This document shows positions 1 through 6,729 of a stretch of 9,578 nucleotides of DNA, in pieces. The translations under genes and the position numbers were made by a program. The notes under the pieces are model-generated. The model did no database searches. It had not been told where the DNA came from and worked only from the letters and a program-made list of their open reading frames with translations. How positions within the stretch are numbered: the stretch's first letter is position 1; every line of letters starts with the position of its first letter. Location of the stretch: NCBI RefSeq assembly GCF_905207935.1, contig NZ_CAJLNI010000073.1, positions 1 through 9,578 of the forward strand, written 5' to 3'. The stretch comes from an uncultured Haemophilus sp. Lineage in GTDB: Bacteria; Pseudomonadota; Gammaproteobacteria; Enterobacterales; Pasteurellaceae.

Positions 1-1751
1 ACTGGCGGTTTGCCTTCACGAGCAAGGCGAGCGTTAATCATATCCAACGCCCATTTGATAATGGTGAGTGTACGCAAACCTAAGAAGTCAAACTTCACTA
101 AACCCGCATATTCCACGTCATTTTTATCGAAGTGAGTAACCGGATGAAGCCCCTCATTGTCACAATAAAGTGGCGCAAAGTCTGTAATCAAAGAAGGCGA
201 AATTACCACGCCACCCGCGTGTTTACCTGCATTTCGAGTGACACCTTCTAGCTTACGCGCCATATCAATTAGGGCTTTGACTTCTTCATCTGAATCATAT
301 GCCACTTGTAACTGTGGTTCAGCCTCAAAAGCCTTGGCTAAAGTCATGCCGGGATCAGGTGGAATCATTTTTGAAATACGATCCACAAAGCCATAAGGAT
401 GGCCTAATACTCGACCCACATCTCGAATTACCGCTTTGGCCGCCATGGTACCGAAGGTAATAATTTGTGATACCGCACCACGACCGTAGGTTTCTGCGAC
501 ATGATCGATAACGCGATCCCGTCCATCCATACAGAAATCCACGTCGAAATCAGGCATGGAAACACGCTCTGGATTGAGAAAACGCTCAAAAAGAAGGTCG
601 AATTCAAGGGGATCCAAATCGGTAATTTTTAGAGCATAAGCCACCAATGAACCTGCACCAGAACCACGCCCAGGCCCGACCGGAATATCATTGTCTTTTG
701 ACCACTGAATAAACTCCATGACGATTAAGAAGTATCCCGGGAAACCCATTTGGTTGATCACATCAAGCTCGACTTGAAGACGCTCATCATATTCTGGCCG
801 TCTTTCTGCCCGCACTTTTTCATCGGGGAATAAAAACGCCAAACGCTCTTCCAAACCTTCTTTGGATTTCATCACCAAATAATCTTCCGTACTCAGATCG
901 CCTGTTGGGAATTTGGGAAGGAAATACTCGCCCAAACGCAAAGTGACATTACAGCGTTGCGCAATTAATACCGTATTTTCAAGCGCAGAAGGAATATCCG
1001 CAAATAATTGGCACATCTCTTCTTCTGAGCGGAAATATTGTTGTTCGGTATAACGTTTTGGACGTTTTGGGTCGTCTAGGGTATAGCCATCATGAATAGC
1101 GACACGAATTTCGTGCGCCTCAAAATCATCAGGCTTAAGGAAGACGACATCATTGGTCGCCACAAGCGGTAAATCATGGGCTTCAGCAAGTTTTAATGCT
1201 GTTTGAATATAACGTTCTTCATCCGGACGACCCGTTCGGGAAAGAGAAAGGTAAAAATGGTCAGGAAAAAATTCTTGATAAAAACTGACCGCACTTTCAG
1301 CTTCAGAGCTATTTTCTTTAAGGAGTTTTTTCGCGATATCGCCTTGTGTGCCACCTGATAAAACAATTACACCTTCACGGTGTTCAATCAACCATTCCTG
1401 GTCAATATAAGGCAAATCCACATAGCCGCGTTGATAGGCTTTTGAAAGCAGTAATGTGATGTTTTTGTAGCCTTCATTATTCTTAGCAAGTAAAGTGAGC
1501 GTGAATAATTCCTCACCGCACAACTCGCTTTTAACATGAACATCTGCGCCAATGATCGGTTTAATCCCCGAAGAAAGGGTTTCACCATAAAAACGCACCA
1601 CACCACAAAAATTAGTAAAATCCGTTAATGCCAACGCGACCATATTATTTGCTGCACACGCTTTGACTAATGGTTTTACTTTTACGATACCATCAATCAT
1701 TGAAAAATCAGTGTGCGTACGAAGATGTACAAAACGCGGTTGAGTTGACAT
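1..1751 (-). CDS. dnaE: DNA polymerase III alpha subunit, N-terminal half (partial)
   Basis: This is the catalytic subunit of the replicative DNA polymerase. Only the first 583 residues are here; the family is about 1160 long, so the rest lies beyond the left edge. I read the frame through without a stop. The N-terminal PHP domain is visible (FVHLRTHTDFSMIDG, residues 7-21). The polymerase core follows, with GPGRGSGAGSLVAYAL and then PDFDVDF, which places the catalytic aspartates at 401 and 403. The third is in KFDFLGLRTLT at 555. These are the same residue numbers as in E. coli DnaE, so there are no net indels up to that point. The start ATG at 1751 has an AGGGA ribosome site (1758-1762) six bases upstream. 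The TPR/glycosyltransferase-like gene ends 35 bp upstream on the same strand. I see no terminator in that gap, so co-transcription is likely. An uptake sequence sits inside the gene at 1288-1296. Confidence 0.97.
   Translation of the reverse strand, partial: MSTQPRFVHLRTHTDFSMIDGIVKVKPLVKACAANNMVALALTDFTNFCGVVRFYGETLSSGIKPIIGADVHVKSELCGEELFTLTLLAKNNEGYKNITLLLSKAYQRGYVDLPYIDQEWLIEHREGVIVLSGGTQGDIAKKLLKENSSEAESAVSFYQEFFPDHFYLSLSRTGRPDEERYIQTALKLAEAHDLPLVATNDVVFLKPDDFEAHEIRVAIHDGYTLDDPKRPKRYTEQQYFRSEEEMCQLFADIPSALENTVLIAQRCNVTLRLGEYFLPKFPTGDLSTEDYLVMKSKEGLEERLAFLFPDEKVRAERRPEYDERLQVELDVINQMGFPGYFLIVMEFIQWSKDNDIPVGPGRGSGAGSLVAYALKITDLDPLEFDLLFERFLNPERVSMPDFDVDFCMDGRDRVIDHVAETYGRGAVSQIITFGTMAAKAVIRDVGRVLGHPYGFVDRISKMIPPDPGMTLAKAFEAEPQLQVAYDSDEEVKALIDMARKLEGVTRNAGKHAGGVVISPSLITDFAPLYCDNEGLHPVTHFDKNDVEYAGLVKFDFLGLRTLTIIKWALDMINARLAREGKPP
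1288..1296 (-). repeat. DNA uptake signal sequence (Hin type) in dnaE
   Basis: Exact core AAGTGCGGT on the minus strand, in the dnaE frame that encodes Ser-Ala-Val. This is the 9-bp core recognised in natural transformation of the Haemophilus group. Confidence 0.9.
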
Positions 1752-1786
1752 TAACAATCCCTATGTTAATAGTTAAAATGAATAAA

Positions 1787-3016
1787 TTAAGCTTTTTTAA
1801 TATCTATTTTAGCTAAGCCTGCTTTAAAAGCTAATCCATAACGTCTTGGTATTGACGCTTCAAATCTACCATTCTCTACTGTAGTTTCATAGCTGCAAAC
1901 TTTAAATTCAGGCACACGAATAAAGGAATAATCGACATTGACCATAGGAGATATTTTTGAATATAACGTCCATCTTACTTTGCTCCCTTCCTCAAAAGAG
2001 GTTTTTGCATCAAAACTGCTCGCCCCCTCGCAATGCGCAATTTGGTAATCAGAATAAAACTCCCCTGGGAAAGGCTTGGCATCACAGAAATTAAACACTC
2101 TATCGTGCGCAAACACATCTTGGCGAATATAGCCCCACAAGTCTTCTGCAAGAAAATCCTGATCAGCAAAATGACGAGAGTCGTAACCCTTATCTATAAA
2201 ACGTTGAATTCTCGCTTCCATATCAGGAACAGCGCCAGCTTTTGCTCCCCACATTCCAGCCAAAATAAGAGCGGTATGGGAACCTGAATCACGCATCGTA
2301 TGGAATGAACGACCACTTTCGATCCATTCAGCCACAGCTTCTGCTTCTCGGTGAGAGACCACGGAGTCAGCATCACGGAAGATCACATACTCAGCTTCTG
2401 GATCATTAATTGCAAGAAAACGCCACATTGCACCAGGCCATTTATTCACAGGTGAAGTGACATACACCACTTCAGCACCATTATTTTTTAATCGTTGAAT
2501 CGCTTCAGATGAAACTGAATCATCTACATAAAAACGGCATATCCAGTCAGGGAATAACATGGGAGATACTTGTGTATTTAATATCGCCGGCTCAACATAT
2601 TTAGAATTATTTCCAAATAAAGAAAATGAGATAATTCGTTTACCATTTTTAGGCGCAGGTACAGGAACCATTTCCTGTGTTGGAGCTGGAATTTTTTTAT
2701 CCTTAAGCTCAAGCGCTAAATTGCCATAAAAACCTGAACGCTCCCAGTTACCTATTCCGCCATAAGCATGCGCTAACAAATCTAAAGCTGGAATATATTG
2801 CGCATCTAATTCTAATGTCTTTAATTCCGCCTCAATGGCTTCTTCCCATTTTAATTCTTTCAAATAAACATAAGCAATTTTATGGGAATATTCAGGATTA
2901 TTGGGGTCGAGTAAACAAAGCATTTCAGCCAGCTTTAATGCTTCATCATATTCTGCATTTTCAATTGAGGAAACGTAAGATCGCTCTAGCGCTTTTTGTG
3001 TGTCGATATTATTCAT
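1787..3016 (-). CDS. TPR-repeat protein with a glycosyltransferase-like (GT-A, DXD) domain
   Basis: I do not recognise this as a named gene. Residues 1-105 of the 409-aa product are helical and read as two or three tetratricopeptide repeats (about 23-56, 57-90 and a partial third). A Pro-rich linker follows (110-125). Then comes an alpha/beta domain resembling a nucleotide-sugar transferase: RIISFSLFG (127-135), a hydrophobic strand ending in VIFRDADS with a DXD-type DAD at 215-217, and a second acidic cluster ADQDFL (284-289) that could complete a metal site. About 60 further residues end in a basic tail. There is no signal peptide or membrane segment, so it is probably cytosolic. Sugar donor and acceptor are unknown; LOS, capsule or protein glycosylation are only guesses. 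I chose ATG 3016. A TTG at 3022 in the same frame would add two residues; neither has a strong ribosome site. The gene contains no uptake sequence, and a perfect hairpin lies just upstream. Confidence 0.85.
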   Translation of the reverse strand: MNNIDTQKALERSYVSSIENAEYDEALKLAEMLCLLDPNNPEYSHKIAYVYLKELKWEEAIEAELKTLELDAQYIPALDLLAHAYGGIGNWERSGFYGNLALELKDKKIPAPTQEMVPVPAPKNGKRIISFSLFGNNSKYVEPAILNTQVSPMLFPDWICRFYVDDSVSSEAIQRLKNNGAEVVYVTSPVNKWPGAMWRFLAINDPEAEYVIFRDADSVVSHREAEAVAEWIESGRSFHTMRDSGSHTALILAGMWGAKAGAVPDMEARIQRFIDKGYDSRHFADQDFLAEDLWGYIRQDVFAHDRVFNFCDAKPFPGEFYSDYQIAHCEGASSFDAKTSFEEGSKVRWTLYSKISPMVNVDYSFIRVPEFKVCSYETTVENGRFEASIPRRYGLAFKAGLAKIDIKKA

Positions 3017-3041
3017 AATCAAAATAAATTGGTCATAATTA

Positions 3042-3072
3042 TTACGCCGGAACTATAAAAGCACCGGCGTAA
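3042..3072 (-). other. Perfect 9-bp GC-rich hairpin between gpt and the TPR gene
   Basis: TTACGCCGG (3042-3050) and CCGGCGTAA (3064-3072) are exact reverse complements around a 13-nt loop. On the minus strand the hairpin lies 23 nt beyond the gpt stop codon and 25 nt before the ATG of the next gene. The bases after it on that strand (TAATTATGACC) are not a run of T. It is therefore at best a weak or Rho-assisted gpt terminator; otherwise it is a leader structure or RNA-processing site of the downstream gene. Confidence 0.6.
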
Positions 3073-3095
3073 CGAAATTTTATATTCAAGTTTTA

Positions 3096-3554
3096 TTATT
3101 TTCTTGCCAATGGTGGCACGAAAGTTAAACCTAAATCCCAAGGTTGTTCAATCCAAGTGTTTTGTGGAATATCAATTACATAATCATCCACTAACTCAGC
3201 ACCTGCAGGTTTTGCGAATACTGTGACGAATTTCGCTTTCGGATACATTTCACGAATTGCACGAGCGGTATTGCCGGTATCTACTAAATCGTCTACCACA
3301 ATCATTCCTTCGCCATCACCTTCAGCACGGTGTAATACTTTTAATGCACCTTGTTCATCGTGATCATAACTGGCAATACACACGGTTTCTACGAAACGAA
3401 TATTTAATTCGCGAGCAAGTACCGCTGCTGGGAATAAACCACCACGGCTTACTGCGATGATACCTTTCCACTGAGTGGCAGGAAGTAAACGTTCCGCTAA
3501 TTTGCGGGCGTGCATTTGGAACATATCCCAAGTCACAACATATTTTTCGCTCAT
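3096..3554 (-). CDS. gpt: Xanthine-guanine phosphoribosyltransferase
   Basis: This purine-salvage enzyme transfers phosphoribosyl from PRPP to guanine and xanthine (and weakly hypoxanthine), making GMP and XMP. The 152-residue length equals that of E. coli Gpt, and the two agree almost throughout: MSEKY-VTWDMFQ at the start, KGIIAVSRGG (30-39), SYDHD (62-66), the PRPP-binding loop IVVDDLVDTGNT (85-96), the base-binding WIEQPWDLG (134-142), and a Pro-rich C-terminus. It acts in the cytosol, often at the inner membrane face. The ATG at 3554 has AAGGGA (3561-3566) six bases upstream. It is divergent from pepD across 111 bp and is the first gene of the leftward run gpt, TPR gene, dnaE. I could not pick out a convincing gpt promoter. 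Whether transcription passes the hairpin downstream is open. Confidence 0.97.
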   Translation of the reverse strand: MSEKYVVTWDMFQMHARKLAERLLPATQWKGIIAVSRGGLFPAAVLARELNIRFVETVCIASYDHDEQGALKVLHRAEGDGEGMIVVDDLVDTGNTARAIREMYPKAKFVTVFAKPAGAELVDDYVIDIPQNTWIEQPWDLGLTFVPPLARK

Positions 3555-3590
3555 AACAAATCCCTTAAACTTTGTCGCTAAATAAAAAAA

Positions 3591-3638
3591 TTGCGGAATT
3601 TTAACCTGAAATGGCGTTTTATGCTATGATTTCCGCAA
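3591..3638. repeat. 8-bp inverted repeat bracketing the pepD promoter
   Basis: TTGCGGAA (3591-3598) and TTCCGCAA (3631-3638) are exact reverse complements 32 bp apart. The left arm sits just upstream of the proposed -35. The right arm follows the -10 directly and should cover the transcription start. This could be a split operator serving pepD, gpt or both. Arms this short can also arise by chance in a 111-bp region, so the functional reading is inference. Confidence 0.4.
3601..3630 (+). promoter_or_regulatory. Extended -10 promoter for pepD
   Basis: A -10 hexamer TATGAT (3625-3630) is preceded by TGC, giving the extended motif TGCTATGAT. A partial -35, TTAACC (3601-3606, 4 of 6 matches), lies 18 bp upstream. 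Transcription would start near 3637, leaving a leader of roughly 29 nt that contains the pepD ribosome site AAGGAG. The assignment is by consensus match only. Confidence 0.6.
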
Positions 3639-3665
3639 AAATTTTAATGAAAAAAGGAGTTCATT

Positions 3666-5114
3666 ATGTCAGAAATTACCACATTACAACCGCAATTACT
3701 TTGGAAATGGTTTGATCAAATTTGTGCGATTCCACATCCTTCACATCATGAAGATGCGCTCGCCACTTTTATTGTCAACTGGGCGAAAGAAAAACAATTT
3801 TTTGCTGAGCGTGATGAAGCCGGTAATGTATTAATTCGTAAACCTGCCACAGCAGGAATGGAAAACAGCCAACCTGTTGTGTTACAAGCACATTTAGATA
3901 TGGTGCCACAAGCGAATGAAGGCAATCCACATAACTTCACTCAAGACCCAATTCGTCCTTATATTGATGGGGATTGGGTAAAAGCACAAGGCACCACACT
4001 TGGCGCGGATAACGGTATCGGCTTAGCCTCGACCTTAGCGGTATTAGAAAGTACCGATATTGCACATCCACCACTTGAAGTGTTACTCACCATGACCGAA
4101 GAAACCGGCATGGATGGTGCCGTAAACCTTCGCCGTAACTGGTTAAAATCGGAAATCTTAATTAATACCGATACCGAAGAAATCGGTGAAATCTACATTG
4201 GTTGTGCTGGTGGGGTGAATGCTAATGTTGAGTTACCTGTTCACCGTGAAACCAATTCATTCAACCATACTTTGCAAATTAACTTAAAAGGTTTACGTGG
4301 CGGACACTCAGGTTGTGATATTCACACCACACGTGCGAATGCAATTAAAGTATTGGCGCGTTTATTAGCAAAACTTTCACAAAATCAACCGCACTTTGCC
4401 CTTGCAGAAATTCGCGGAGGCTCAATTCGTAATGCGATTCCACGTGAAGCGGCCGCAACCATTTGCTTCAATCATGATGTAGAAAGCGTAAAAAGCGCGG
4501 TCAAGAATTTTGAAGTTTTATTGAAAGAAGAGCTTGTTATCGCTGAACCAAACTTAACCTTAACTGCTGAGCAAGTTGAAAATCCACAACAAACCTTCAC
4601 GCTTGAAACCACCAAAAAAGTGATTAATTTGCTGAACGTCTTACCAAATGGCGTAATCCGCAACAGTGATGTCATCAAAAATGTCGTGGAAAGCTCGTTG
4701 AGCATTGGTGTATTAAAAACTCTTGAAGATAAAATCAAAGGCACGATTCTTATTCGATCACTTATTGAAAGTGGTAAAGAGTATGTAGGAGAAACCTTAA
4801 CTTCACTTGCTGAACTCACTGGTGCAACGGTAGAATTCTCAGGTTCTTACCCTGGTTGGAAACCGGTAAACGACACGGCAATTTTAGCCTTAATGAAAAA
4901 ACATTATGCAGAAGTGCTTGGCAAAGAGCCTGAGATTAAAGTGATTCATGCGGGGCTTGAATGTGGCTTATTGAAAGAACATTATCCGAATATTGAGATG
5001 ATTTCTGTAGGGCCAACGATTCGCAATGCGCATTCGCCTGATGAAAAAGTCCAAATTTCAACAGTACAAACGTACTGGGAATTACTCACTAAAGTCTTAG
5101 CGGATATTAAATAA
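3666..5114 (+). CDS. pepD: Aminoacyl-histidine dipeptidase (peptidase D, M20 family)
   Basis: This cytosolic di-zinc dipeptidase cleaves a broad range of dipeptides, classically Xaa-His such as carnosine, and recycles amino acids. The 482 residues are within a few of E. coli PepD. M20 metal-site landmarks appear in order: HLDMVP (H76, D78), GADNGIGLA with bridging D115, TEETGMDGA with the general base E145 and ligand E146, NTDTEE with D169, and RNAHSPDE near the end with H456. The lid/dimerisation domain is inserted between, roughly 200-390, and includes GLRGGHSGCDIH. The start ATG has AAGGAG (3655-3660) six bases upstream. The gene is monocistronic: its own extended -10 promoter lies in the gpt-pepD gap, and a strong hairpin terminator follows the stop. 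An uptake sequence sits in frame at 4388-4396. Confidence 0.97.
   Translation: MSEITTLQPQLLWKWFDQICAIPHPSHHEDALATFIVNWAKEKQFFAERDEAGNVLIRKPATAGMENSQPVVLQAHLDMVPQANEGNPHNFTQDPIRPYIDGDWVKAQGTTLGADNGIGLASTLAVLESTDIAHPPLEVLLTMTEETGMDGAVNLRRNWLKSEILINTDTEEIGEIYIGCAGGVNANVELPVHRETNSFNHTLQINLKGLRGGHSGCDIHTTRANAIKVLARLLAKLSQNQPHFALAEIRGGSIRNAIPREAAATICFNHDVESVKSAVKNFEVLLKEELVIAEPNLTLTAEQVENPQQTFTLETTKKVINLLNVLPNGVIRNSDVIKNVVESSLSIGVLKTLEDKIKGTILIRSLIESGKEYVGETLTSLAELTGATVEFSGSYPGWKPVNDTAILALMKKHYAEVLGKEPEIKVIHAGLECGLLKEHYPNIEMISVGPTIRNAHSPDEKVQISTVQTYWELLTKVLADIK
4388..4396 (-). repeat. DNA uptake signal sequence (Hin type) in pepD
   Basis: Exact ACCGCACTT on the + strand, read in pepD as part of Gln-Pro-His-Phe (QPHFA). 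Confidence 0.9.
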
Positions 5115-5125
5115 TCTACAAATAA

Positions 5126-5160
5126 AAAGGGCTAAATATTACATTTAGCCCTTTATTTTT
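5126..5160 (+). terminator. Bidirectional intrinsic terminator, pepD/htpX
   Basis: A 12-bp perfect stem pairs AAAGGGCTAAAT (5126-5137) with ATTTAGCCCTTT (5143-5154) around the 5-nt loop ATTAC. A T-rich run (ATTTTTT) follows on the + strand. An A-rich run just before the stem gives TTTTTATT on the minus strand. It sits between the convergent ends of pepD (5114) and htpX (5167) and should stop transcription from both sides. Confidence 0.92.
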
Positions 5161-5166
5161 TATCTT

Positions 5167-6015
5167 TTATAAACTACGTAATGCTTCGATACGTTTTTCA
5201 AGTGGAGGGTGACTCATAAAGAGTTCGCTACGTTTGCCATTAATCATAAAGGCATTAAGTGAACCTTCCATCTCTTGCGGCTCATGAATTTGTTGTAAAC
5301 GTTGCAATGCCGCAATCATTTTTTCTTTACCGACAAGTTGTGCTGAACCTGCATCTGCGCGGTATTCACGATAGCGTGAAAACCACATTGCAATGATGCT
5401 CGCTAAAATACCAAACAAGATTTCTAACACCATTGAAACTAAGAAGTAAATGCCTGAACTGCGGCTTTCTTCATCACCATTACGAGAACTTGCCACTACA
5501 TTGGCAATCACACGAGATAAGAAAATCACAAAGGTATTCAATACGCCTTGTAATAAAGTCATCGTCACCATATCACCGTTCGCGATGTGTGAGACCTCGT
5601 GAGCCAATACCGCCTCAGCTTCTTCTTCCGTCATGGAGTTTAATAAACCGGTACTAATCGCCACTAAAGAATTGTTTTTAGTTGCCCCCGTAGCAAAAGC
5701 ATTCGCATCATTAGAATGGTAAATCGCCACATCTGGCATTGGAATACCTGCTTGCTGTGCTTGACGGCGTACAGTTTCCACTAACCAACGTTCAGCTTGA
5801 TTACGTGGCTCGGTAATCACTTCCGCACCCACAGAACGCAATGCCATGGTTTTTGATAAAAATAATGAAATCAATGATCCGGCAAAACCGAAAAGCATTG
5901 CCATAATTAAAATGCCACCTGTACTATTTCCTGCAATACCGGTCACATTTAAAATAATCCCTAACACAAGCATCACAGCAAAGTTAGTGGCTAAAAATAA
6001 AAGGATTCGCATCAT
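5167..6015 (-). CDS. htpX: Inner-membrane zinc metalloprotease HtpX
   Basis: HtpX is an M48 heat-shock protease of the inner membrane that degrades damaged membrane proteins, alongside FtsH. The 282-residue product closely follows E. coli HtpX. Two N-terminal membrane segments span about 4-26 and 35-55. The zinc motif HEVSH is at 139-143 with E140 catalytic, followed by IANGD. Two more hydrophobic stretches run about 155-175 and 188-212. The third zinc ligand is E217 in SRYREYRAD. The C-terminus ends SHPPLEKRIEALR. I start it at ATG 6015 (MMRILLF), which matches the family and has GAGGA eight bases upstream. A TTG at 6081 would add 22 residues but lacks family support. It lies 81 bp downstream of mobA on the same strand, and that gap contains a sigma-32-like promoter, so it probably has its own heat-induced transcript. 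Confidence 0.96.
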   Translation of the reverse strand: MMRILLFLATNFAVMLVLGIILNVTGIAGNSTGGILIMAMLFGFAGSLISLFLSKTMALRSVGAEVITEPRNQAERWLVETVRRQAQQAGIPMPDVAIYHSNDANAFATGATKNNSLVAISTGLLNSMTEEEAEAVLAHEVSHIANGDMVTMTLLQGVLNTFVIFLSRVIANVVASSRNGDEESRSSGIYFLVSMVLEILFGILASIIAMWFSRYREYRADAGSAQLVGKEKMIAALQRLQQIHEPQEMEGSLNAFMINGKRSELFMSHPPLEKRIEALRSL

Positions 6016-6053
6016 AATAAAGTTCCTCAATAAAATAGAAAGTAAACACTGCA

Positions 6054-6082
6054 ATAATGGAGAATTTTTTACAAAATTCAAG
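6054..6082 (-). promoter_or_regulatory. Putative sigma-32 (heat-shock) promoter for htpX
   Basis: Reading the minus strand, CTTGAA (6082-6077) is followed after 14 bases by CTCCATTAT (6062-6054). The known sigma-32 consensus is CTTGAA, a spacer of about 13-17, then CCCCATNT. The match is good in both boxes and in spacing. Transcription would start near 6047, about 30 nt before the htpX ATG, leaving room for its ribosome site. htpX is a known sigma-32 target in E. coli, which supports the call. It has not been tested here. Confidence 0.72.
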
Positions 6083-6096
6083 GTTAAACAAATAAT

Positions 6097-6663
6097 TTAT
6101 TGTAAATCTTCTAAGGTATTAAAATTTACAAATCGTCCCTCTTGTTCGTCAAATTGGACAGCAACCGCGCCATTTTTGTTCATAAATTGCAATAAACGAC
6201 GTTCGCCCTCGTTTAAATAGGCTCGTAATTTTTCTTTAAGCTGAACGGACATCAAACAAAAGGTCGGGTGTTCACGCTCTTTATCTTTTGCATAAGCCAT
6301 TAAAGTGCGGTCATTTTTAACCGCACTTTTTAGTTTTTCTAATAAGTTTTGTGGAAAATACGGGCTATCACAAGGCACAAAAAGTACAAAATCCGTTTTA
6401 GCTTGTTCGAGTGCTGTCAACATACCACTTAATGGCCCCTGAAAATCAGGCAATTCATCTGAAAATACGGGAAAACCCCATTGTGCATATTCCGCATGGT
6501 GACGATTAGCATTAACTGAAATATCAATCACTTGAGGTTGTAAGCGTTCAATCACATGGCTAATTAATGGTTTATTTTGTAAAAGCTGCAAGCCTTTATC
6601 CGCACCATTCATCCTCCGTGCTTTTCCACCCGCTAAAATAACCGCACTTATTGTGTATTTCAT
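6097..6663 (-). CDS. mobA: Molybdenum cofactor guanylyltransferase
   Basis: MobA joins GMP from GTP to molybdenum-bound molybdopterin, making the guanine dinucleotide cofactor used by DMSO-reductase-family enzymes such as nitrate, formate and TMAO/DMSO enzymes. It acts in the cytosol. The 188 residues show the nucleotidyltransferase signature VILAGGKARRMNGADKG (8-24), the substrate-loop motif DFQGPLSG (73-80), VPCDSPYFP with the metal-binding D99 (96-104), and the typical C-terminal FVNFNTLEDL (178-187). The usual second glycine in RMGG is N19 here, a mild variation. The start ATG at 6663 has only a weak ribosome site. It is divergent from yihD over 66 bp. Three of the window's seven uptake sequences are inside this short gene, two of them forming a perfect inverted pair. 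Confidence 0.96.
   Translation of the reverse strand: MKYTISAVILAGGKARRMNGADKGLQLLQNKPLISHVIERLQPQVIDISVNANRHHAEYAQWGFPVFSDELPDFQGPLSGMLTALEQAKTDFVLFVPCDSPYFPQNLLEKLKSAVKNDRTLMAYAKDKEREHPTFCLMSVQLKEKLRAYLNEGERRLLQFMNKNGAVAVQFDEQEGRFVNFNTLEDLQ
6302..6329. repeat. Inverted pair of uptake sequences inside mobA
   Basis: AAAGTGCGGT (6302-6311) and ACCGCACTTT (6320-6329) form a perfect 10-bp stem with an 8-nt loop, made of two opposed uptake cores. It codes for KSAVKNDRTL, mobA residues 112-121. A T-rich run (TTAGTTTTTC) follows on the + strand, antisense to mobA. The sense side (TTTAATGG) lacks one. Confidence 0.9.
6641..6649 (-). repeat. DNA uptake signal sequence at the start of mobA
   Basis: Exact core on the minus strand, 15 to 23 bases inside mobA, encoding the Ser-Ala-Val just before the nucleotide-binding LAGG motif. 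Confidence 0.9.
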
Positions 6664-6664
6664 A

Positions 6665-6693
6665 TTTTCTTATTGCCTTATTTGAAGTATGAT
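6665..6693 (+). promoter_or_regulatory. Possible promoter for yihD-dsbA
   Basis: TATGAT (6688-6693) is a good -10. The best -35 at 17-bp spacing is TTTTCT (6665-6670), matching only half of the consensus. Transcription would start near 6700, 30 nt before the yihD ATG. This is the only reasonable candidate I see in the mobA-yihD gap, and it is weak. Confidence 0.35.
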
Positions 6694-6729
6694 CTAGCCT
6701 TATTTTTCTCCATTTAAAAGGAAATAGCA

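Noticed and set aside
1787..3016. Phase-variable simple repeats in the glycosyltransferase-like gene
   Set aside because: Many Haemophilus surface-glycan genes carry tetranucleotide tracts, but no tandem repeat or long homopolymer is present in this gene or its start region.
3017..3022. TTG start at 3022 for the TPR/glycosyltransferase-like gene
   Set aside because: It adds only two residues, and ATG at 3016 is the stronger initiation codon. Neither choice has a clear ribosome site, so small uncertainty remains.
4472..4819. 115-codon open frame antisense to pepD
   Set aside because: It lies wholly inside a strongly conserved gene on the other strand, has low-complexity Ser/Leu/Thr composition, and resembles no family I know.
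6016..6081. 22-residue N-terminal extension of HtpX from a TTG at 6081
   Set aside because: The ATG at 6015 matches the family start (MMRILLF) and has a good ribosome site. The extension would overlap the sigma-32-like promoter and has no family support.
6016..6096. CpxR-type site (GTAAA-N5-GTAAA) for htpX
   Set aside because: Single GTAAA words occur on both strands here, but no pair has the 5-bp spacing.
5846..6220. 124-codon + strand open frame across htpX, the gap and mobA
   Set aside because: It is antisense to two well-supported genes and to the htpX promoter, with a low-complexity Lys/Ile-rich product and no recognisable domain.
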